The position numbers were made by a program, and so were the translations under genes. A stretch of 64,000 nucleotides of DNA from Populus alba (Eukaryota; Streptophyta; Magnoliopsida; Malpighiales; Salicaceae): the NCBI RefSeq assembly GCF_005239225.2, contig NC_133288.1, forward strand, positions 15,940,169 through 16,004,168, written 5' to 3'. Shown piece by piece: positions 56,953-64,000 of the stretch. Position 1 is the stretch's first letter; each line of letters begins with the position of its first letter. The notes under the pieces are model-generated. The model was not told where the DNA came from, did no database searches, and saw only the letters and a program-made list of their open reading frames with translations.

Positions 56953-59900
56953 CGTCGCCCAGGGATTGTTGTCGTGGCCGAGTAATAAATAAAGTTAATA
57001 ATAACACTAATTAAAAAAAAGAGTTGGCAAGTTAATTGTTTTAGTAAGAAGAAAAGATAAATAATACTGGTAATTTCTTTTTTCACAACCCTAAAATTTT
57101 TAAAATGGAATCATTTTAACATATTTGTAATATGTGAATAAAAAAACTAAATTGGGTCATGAGAGATAAGTTCTCTCATAGGAGAAATGACAAAATAATT
57201 TTGTAGAATGAAAAGAACACTTGTAACTGTATAAGTACATATAATTCGTCCATAGAAAATCAACGAGCATTGTTTTTCTTTGCTAGCTAGAGAGAGAGCT
57301 AGATATTGTAATAGGAACGAGAGATACAGATGTAGAGCATTATTAGATTGTTTACTATGCATCAAACATTACATCCCAAATATCAAAATCAATAAATTAA
57401 TAGTAATTCTTAAGAGATCGAAGAAGGGAGTAAGAAGATAAGCTATAAATAAATGTGTGTACCATAAACAAAAAACATGAAAAATAACATTTAATTTCAC
57501 CAAGGTAAATTGGGTCCTCAAAGTTGGAGCATTCATAAAAAATTGACAGTAAAACTTTTTAATACATAACGAATAATAAAACCGATAGCATGATCATGTA
57601 TCTTTTAGAAAAGAAAGCTCTAACCCCTACCTAATGATAACAAAATCAGGTAAAATAAAAAGCAAAAACCACTCTTATTATAACGTGTGGATAGAGAGAC
57701 AAAAATCCAAATATACTATTCGATATATGAAAATTGATTTGAAATTGGAACAATCCAACCTTAGTGCATATGGTAAATAAATAACAAGACTACGGAAAAG
57801 AATAGGCCTGAGAAGTATATTCTATAAAGCATTTAATTACTACTAGTGAAGCAAAGTTCAGCATGACTTAAGTCTTGAAAGTAAAGGAATTTTACACAAC
57901 TAAGATGGGAAATAAACCAAGTCAACATAAGAGGGATGTTTTTCTGAGCTTATGCATGTTGGCTATCTAGGTAAGGCCTACAGTGTTTGAACATGAAATC
58001 AAACGCCGTGGTTCAAAATTGTAACATTTATTAGACGTTTTAGCTATTGTCTATTTTTTTAAAAAAAATGTGATTTTGAGCCTGAAAAGGTTCATTAAAT
58101 CATAGTTTTTTTAATCTGAAGTTTTAGAAGTTAAAATTTTACAATTTTAAATAAAATTTGAAAAGAATTTTCCTATAATAGAAACTATACCCAAAATTTT
58201 ATCTCTGTTTAAAAAACCTAATAAAAACCTACGGTTTTTTTTTTTTTTTTTCTTTAAATTGATTTTTTTTTCAATTTAGTCCTTCAATATTTGATTATTA
58301 GGAATTTGTCTTTCTTTGTTTTTTTAATTTTTTTTATGAGGTTATCCAATCTTATATATGGTTGAAATGTAGTCGGCCTAACTTAAGTTGACTCAAATGT
58401 TGTTTTTGTTGCTTTTTTTTAATTATTTTTTTTAGTTTATCTTTCAACATTGGATTGTTTAATAATTGAACTTCATAGTTTTTAATTTAATATGCTTTTT
58501 GACATGGTTATCCTAGTAAATAATCAAATCATAGATTTGGCATGCTAACCCGATAGGCTTTGAGATAATTTTTTATGCTTTTTACGTTGTTCAAATTTGT
58601 TGTCACTTTATTTATTATCATTGCATTATTTTATTCATAATGTATTTAAATTAGGCTGAGTTTATTAAATATAATCAAGTTAATGACCGAGTCTTAATTT
58701 TTTTATGCTTTTTTCAAGAACTCTTGCATCATCTTAACATCTTTTTCTACATTTAGAAAATTTCAAGCCAACTTGCAATAGTCCTTTTTAAAGAGCAATT
58801 GATTTCAAATTCTTGTGAAAGGGTGAGATTAAAAAGGGAGGGGATCAAAATGAAAAACACAACAACATGGTAGCGTATCACAAGTTTTAAAAAAAATACA
58901 CTTTGGTCCTTCAAACTTAAACAATCACGCGCGAATGATACAATTTTGGTCCCCTCAAAATTGTTAAAATTTTATTTTGATACAAAAGGTTTATTTTTGT
59001 TATTTTTGGTCCCTGGTTGAGAAAGGAGAGAATGAGAGGTCGCTAGATTTTGGTGGTAGAGAGAAACTTGTTGTTGGCATCGATTTAGGCCATCAAAATA
59101 GAGAATATTGGTGTCAAATTGTTTCATTTAATGAGAGGGGTTCATATTAGGTATTTTTGTACCTTAAAAGTTCATGAAAAAAAAATAGATTTGAGCTCGG
59201 GATGAATTTTGATTTCGGGTTGAGTTCGGTTTTTTGAAGCATGAATAGGTTTTGTCATGGTTATATAAGGTGTTTTAGGTTAAAAACGGGTTGAAAAATA
59301 GGCCAAGCAAGCTAGCCTGACTTGTCAGGCCTAGTAGTGTTTGACCCTGTTTTTCCCCTAATTTGTTTTTCAATTGCTGCTTTTTTTTTTTAAAAAAAAC
59401 TTAATTATATTGACATTAATACCCCTTCTCTTTTTTATTTTGTTTAGAAAGCCTCTTTTAAATAATGATGATTTTTTGGTTATACCATTAATTTTTGGAG
59501 AGATTTTTAAGATTTGTCTTTGGTTTTTGTTTTTATGTTTTGTATAAATAAAATATATTTTTTTAAATAACAAATATTTATTTTCAGATGATATTTCTAA
59601 TATTTATAGTTTTTACATGTTATTTGTTTTTTTTTCTTTTTATTTTATTCAAGCATGTAATATGTTTGTCTATTTCTATTATAGTTTGATTAATTTACAA
59701 AAATGATAAAATAAATATTTTATCTTTGAGATTAAATACATCGATTTATATCTGTCTCTCGGTTTTTTTAAGTTTTGTTTTTAAGTGTTATTAATTGATT
59801 TTTATTTATTTATTAGCTAACATAATTCTTAGTTTATTTAATTACATATGTACATAAATTTTTGGAACTATAAAAATACATTAAAATAATCTACATATAT

Positions 59901-61380
59901 AATTTTTTTATAAAAAAATAAAAATACTTAACCCACGGCAAAACATTACTATAACGCGTGAGGAGATGAACAACATAGAACTCTATTAGATTTCTTCTTC
60001 ATAATTGACTTGGCAGGGTACTTTATATTAAAATAAAAGATAAATAATCCAAGAAAAACATTACCAAAATAAGTAGGTGGTGTGATAAGACAAAACTGAC
60101 GATTGAAGGTGAAGCTGTCCGTCTATCAGCTCAACTCCTCTGAACTCAAAGCACATAACCATGTAGCTATTTTAGTAAACATGAAACAGGTGGGAATGCG
60201 CTTCTTGCAAAAAATTCCCATAAAAAAAAAATCTAAACTGGTAAAAAAAGAAAAAAAAAGAAGAAGAAGAAAGAAAGAAAGGTAAGGATAGCATGGAGAG
60301 ACCTAACAGCCAACCATAACCGAACCGCCTCCCCAAGCAAAATTAATATTCAACATGACACCAATCAAACCCTTCACCTACACACCTTGCTATCTCCATC
60401 AACGACTCTCTCTTCATTCTACCAACAAAAATTATACTCTCAGATTAGTTATGGTCTTAAACATAAGAGAACATTTTTATTTTTTTTAAAAAAAAAGGCT
60501 TGGAAGGCTAGACCTCCACGCACGAGCATGGGTGCGTAGCGAAGGGGCTATTTGGGGTTGCAGTGTAATCCATGTTTAATGAGTTTTTGTTTTTGATAGT
60601 TTTGATGGTACGATTTTAAAAATAATTTTTTAAATATAAAAAAAATAATATTATTTTAATGTATTTTTAAATAAATTTTATTCTATGTATTACTGCCATC
60701 CACTTTGCGTAATAAAGATGGCAACCCATCAGAAAAGAAATTCTCATCCCATCCGAAGAGGACGTGTTTAGTTTTTTCTCTCTTTTCTTTTAGGTTAACC
60801 GATGCTAGAGATTGAAAGGGAGTGAGAGAAGTAAACAAAAAAAATACCCTACTTTCTTTCTCTTGTATTAAACGAGTGTTGTTAAAAACAGAAAAAAACA
60901 AAACCCTTTACTATGTATATAATAATCGGATTCAAGTAAAGATTGAGAGGCAAGATTGGTGAATATTTTAGATATTAATGACGTTGTAAGAATGGATCAG
61001 AAAGATATTAAGAAACTCAATGATCATTGAAAAGGAGGAGGAGGAGGAGGAGGAGGGGGTGGTAGATGTAACTAACATAAATAGAAGAGAAGGGATATGG
61101 TATAGTGAGGGGAAGGGCAGGTGCCGCGTGCCCAGTAGCATTAAAAAAAGCCGTTGGAACTTATGAAGGCCTACCTCTCCAACTCACACCTACCCTCCTG
61201 CAAGTTTCCCCTTCCCCTGTTAATCAATTAATAAACTCATGCTATTTATGTATATTTTTTCTTATCAAAACACAAACACAAACGTTGTATTTTCTTTTGA
61301 TTTATTTCCAAGATTTGTCTGATGTCGCATAACTTAATATAAGATGACATTACATGTGCCGGGAATAGTAGCACAAAATC
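56953..61380. other. Intergenic; decayed dispersed repeats at 58.2-59.35 kb
   Basis: 58240-58720 and 58880-59345 have the style of decayed retroelement untranslated DNA ('ttggtcctt'-like and 'gcatgctaacccgatagg'-like words). 60565-60680 is a copy of the AT-rich MITE-like family. (GGA)n lies at about 61032-61060. No gene is supportable before the carboxylase leader. Confidence 0.45.
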
Positions 61381-61384
61381 ACAT

Positions 61385-62157
61385 TCCTCTGTCGTGTCTC
61401 TCTCTCACTCCCCCCCATTCTCTCTCTGCTTTCGTTCTCTCATTTAAAGCTTGATTATTGAGTTTCATTTCATCCCAGGTTTGTTTCCGTTTTTGCTTAC
61501 TTGGGTTACTTGTTTTTGGCTTGAAATGTCTACTTGGTGAGGTTTACTTGAAATACAATCATATCATGATCTCGTTCTATTTTGGTTTACAAGAAATGTC
61601 AACTTAGTGGGGTTTAATGGGTGGTTTTGTTTGATAAGTGAATTTAGGGGCTCTAATTATCTACTTTTTGTGGGTTTAATGAGGTTTTTTTTGTTAAGCA
61701 TCTTTTGTTTGTCATCATTGCTTCTAAGATCTTGTATCCGTGAATGTGATGCTATGTACTATTAGGCTGTGTTTGGTTGCTTATAACTAGAATTCGAACA
61801 TGATGAGAACTAGGCTCAGTTTTACTTGCTTAGACATGAACAGGTGTTCATGCCGACACAGAATGGATTCGAAGCATAGTCTTACTATAATTGGGCTGTT
61901 TAGTTCATGTGTTCATATTTATTTTCAAATTCACTATTTTTTTTTCTCTTCTGATTTGTCAACTGTTGCTCATTCAATTTGAAGAGAGCCTAGAGTGAAT
62001 TAATGTTTGAAGAGATTATACTATCAAGAAAGTTTTAGCTCAATTAAAATTTAAAGCTTGTTCAAGAATTAAAATGAAGTGAATAAGAGCAACTTTCTGT
62101 GATCGGACTATCAATCAATTCCACGAGCTACCGGTAACGTCATTTCTTCTATGCAGC
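61385..62157 (+). promoter_or_regulatory. 5' leader of the acetyl-CoA carboxylase gene with UTR intron
   Basis: A CT-rich initiator-like stretch (about 61385-61445) precedes a probable non-coding first exon ending at 61478 (catcccag), with donor GT at 61479-61480. The acceptor tctatgcag ends at 62156, one base before the start codon at 62158. The implied UTR intron is 678 bp. Transcription start is not directly visible. Confidence 0.55.
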
Positions 62158-63886
62158 ATGTCAGAATCACTAAGGAGACCGCCTATAACCTTGGGTGTGG
62201 GGCGTGGAAATGGGTACATAAATGGGGTAGCTTCAATAAGGAGCCCCGCTACAATGTCCCTAGTGGATCAATTCTGCCATGCCCTTGGAGGGAAGAAGCC
62301 AATCCATAGTATTTTAATTGCAAACAATGGAATGGCAGCTGTCAAGTTTATACGTAGCATTAGGACATGGGCTTATGAAACATTTGGTACTGATAAAGCT
62401 CTTCTGTTGGTGGCTATGGCTACTCCAGAAGACATGAGAATCAATGCAGAACATATTCGAATAGCTGATCAGTTTGTGGAAGTTCCTGGTGGGACAAACA
62501 ATAATAACTATGCCAATGTACAGCTCATTGTAGAGGTGTGTACCCTGAACTCAATCCATTTTTGTGCATTCAAGTTATATTGTTGTTTTAGTTAAAAGTA
62601 CAACAAAGCACATAAAGAAAACTGAATTGGCGCTTTTTAGCAGAAATAGTTTTGTTCACAAGAAGTCTGAAATTACCAAAGTCTGATTTTAATTGGATAA
62701 AAAAGGTGAGGTTGGTTAGTAAATGAATTGTACAGTAAGGGTGAGTAATGAGGCATGTGAAATAGAATCTCTTGAAGTCCCTCTTCTTGAAGTATCTCAG
62801 AACATCAAGAAGATTAATTGGCAACTATGGCGTGTGCTGTTATTCGCACTTAGCTATGGTTTGTTCTATCAAATTCTTGTTGGTTTTAATAAAGAAATAT
62901 GAGTTCTCATTCCCTTGTGGTTCTTTTTCCCAAATTGTAATTTGTGCTTGCCAGATGGCAGAGATAACACATGTTGATGCGGTTTGGCCTGGTTGGGGTC
63001 ATGCTTCTGAGAACCCTGAGCTTCCAGATGCTCTGGATGCAAAGGGGATTGTATTTCTTGGCCCCCCATCTACATCAATGGCAGCACTGGGAGATAAGAT
63101 TGGCTCATCTTTGATTGCCCAAGCAGCAGATGTTCCTACCCTACCATGGAGTGGTTCTCATGTAATTATCTCTCGCAAGACATGCTGTGTTTTTTTTTCA
63201 GGGTCATTCCACATCTAAGATACTTCAATTCTGTCTTGCAGGTGAAAATTTCTTCAGAAAGTTGCTTGGTTATCATCCCAGATGAGATATATAGGGAGGC
63301 ATGTGTATATACAACTGAGGAAGCAATTGCTAGCTGTCAAGTTGTCGGTTACCCTGCGATGATAAAGGCATCATGGGGTGGTGGTGGTAAAGGCATAAGA
63401 AAGGTATGCTTCACGCATGGCTGTATTGTGATTTCGGACAACCATTTACTTGTGGAATATTGCATTCTAACTTTCCGTGCGCCATTCATACTCCTCTATG
63501 GTTAGAAAGCAAGGCTGATCATATTACCTCTAGGTCTCTTGGAATGGACACTGACATGCATTATTTATATCGCCTACTGAACTAGCTCATATATTTTCTA
63601 GGTTCATAATGATGATGAAGTCAGAGCGTTATTCAAGCAAGTTCAGGGTGAAGTCCCAGGTTCCCCGATATTTATAATGAAGGTTGCTTCTCAGGTCAGA
63701 TTATCTACTTCCTTCTAATTTGAACAAAGTCCTTTCATACTGTTATTAAAGGGATCTTATTCTGGTGAACAACTTTGAATTGTTTCTTAGAGTCGACATT
63801 TAGAAGTCCAGTTACTTTGTGATCAATATGGAAATGTAGCAGCTTTGCATAGCCGTGATTGCAGCATTCAGAGGCGGCACCAGAAA
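62158..63886 (+). CDS. ACC1: Homomeric acetyl-CoA carboxylase, first five coding exons (continues past window)
   Basis: This multidomain enzyme carboxylates acetyl-CoA to malonyl-CoA, in the cytosol for very-long-chain fatty acids, cuticle and flavonoid-type polyketides. Coding exons: 62158-62535, 62955-63161, 63242-63403, 63602-63694 and 63791-63886, all with GT/AG introns, giving 312 residues in frame. All visible sequence is the biotin carboxylase part. It includes [79 protein letters not shown], the ATP-grasp glycine loop [13 protein letters not shown] (about residue 240) and [15 protein letters not shown]. The N-terminus (MSESLRRPP) is short, with no plastid-targeting look, which favours the cytosolic form over a plastid ACC2-type. 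Phase 0 junctions throughout. No defects seen. Confidence 0.95.
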
Positions 63887-64000
63887 GTAAGTTCCTTTCT
63901 TAGAGCTAAGCTTAAATTTGGTTTAATAACAGTCTATTTGGTTTCTTATTTTTGTCTTCTTCATCATAATATACAATGTATCAGCCTTAGCATTGTGTCC

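Noticed and set aside
13607..63886. A metabolic gene cluster linking the PKS-like gene with acetyl-CoA carboxylase
   Set aside because: Malonyl-CoA supply makes the pairing attractive, but the genes are about 30 kb apart with unrelated genes and repeats between, and no tailoring enzyme is present.

Overview
The window is nuclear DNA from a woody eudicot, most probably a poplar or willow relative (Salicaceae, Populus-like). The reasons are very AT-rich intergenic DNA, intron-bearing plant genes, plant-specific families (GRAS/NSP2, type III polyketide synthase, SPARK-domain receptor, cytosolic homomeric acetyl-CoA carboxylase) and decayed Ty3/gypsy elements. The species call is inference from general resemblance, not from a search. 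Three runs of exactly 500 N (5691-6190, 42763-43262, 56453-56952) are assembly gaps.

Layout. 1-5 kb: wreckage of two Ty3/gypsy lineages in opposite orientation, with a 54-bp tandem array. 5-13.5 kb: AT-rich intergenic DNA with MITE-like repeats and a long (AT)n. 13.6-15.1 kb (minus): an NSP2-type GRAS regulator with a clear miR171h-type target site, but with two single-base insertions in the last 55 codons. 15.4-30 kb: intergenic, with a perfect 38-bp foldback, palindrome clusters and a decayed transposon. 30.5-32 kb (minus): a two-exon chalcone-synthase-like gene with a complete frame but altered catalytic and pocket residues, bracketed by 280-bp direct repeats. 35.2-38.3 kb (minus): a seven-exon OB-fold/RPA-like protein that splices cleanly into 433 residues. 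38.5-41.9 kb: nested tandem repeats, including GC-rich palindromic units. 42-43.9 kb (minus): 5' part of a SPARK-domain receptor-kinase-type gene with four single-base frame breaks, cut by a gap. 46.6-49.2 kb: non-coding parts of a gypsy-type element with tandem arrays and strong hairpins. 49.2-55.3 kb: a composite island of three nested duplications carrying pieces of a Ulp1-like peptidase and of an ARGONAUTE PIWI domain with its intron retained. 61.4 kb to the end (plus): 5' leader and first five coding exons of acetyl-CoA carboxylase.

The genes are ordinary plant neighbours with no operon logic. NSP2 acts in strigolactone and symbiosis signalling. The PKS-like protein is probably in specialised metabolism. 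Acetyl-CoA carboxylase makes cytosolic malonyl-CoA, which is the extender that type III polyketide synthases use; their proximity here (about 30 kb) is noted but not claimed as a cluster. The most unusual items are the PKS-like gene lacking the catalytic histidine and the gene-fragment island with ARGONAUTE and peptidase pieces.
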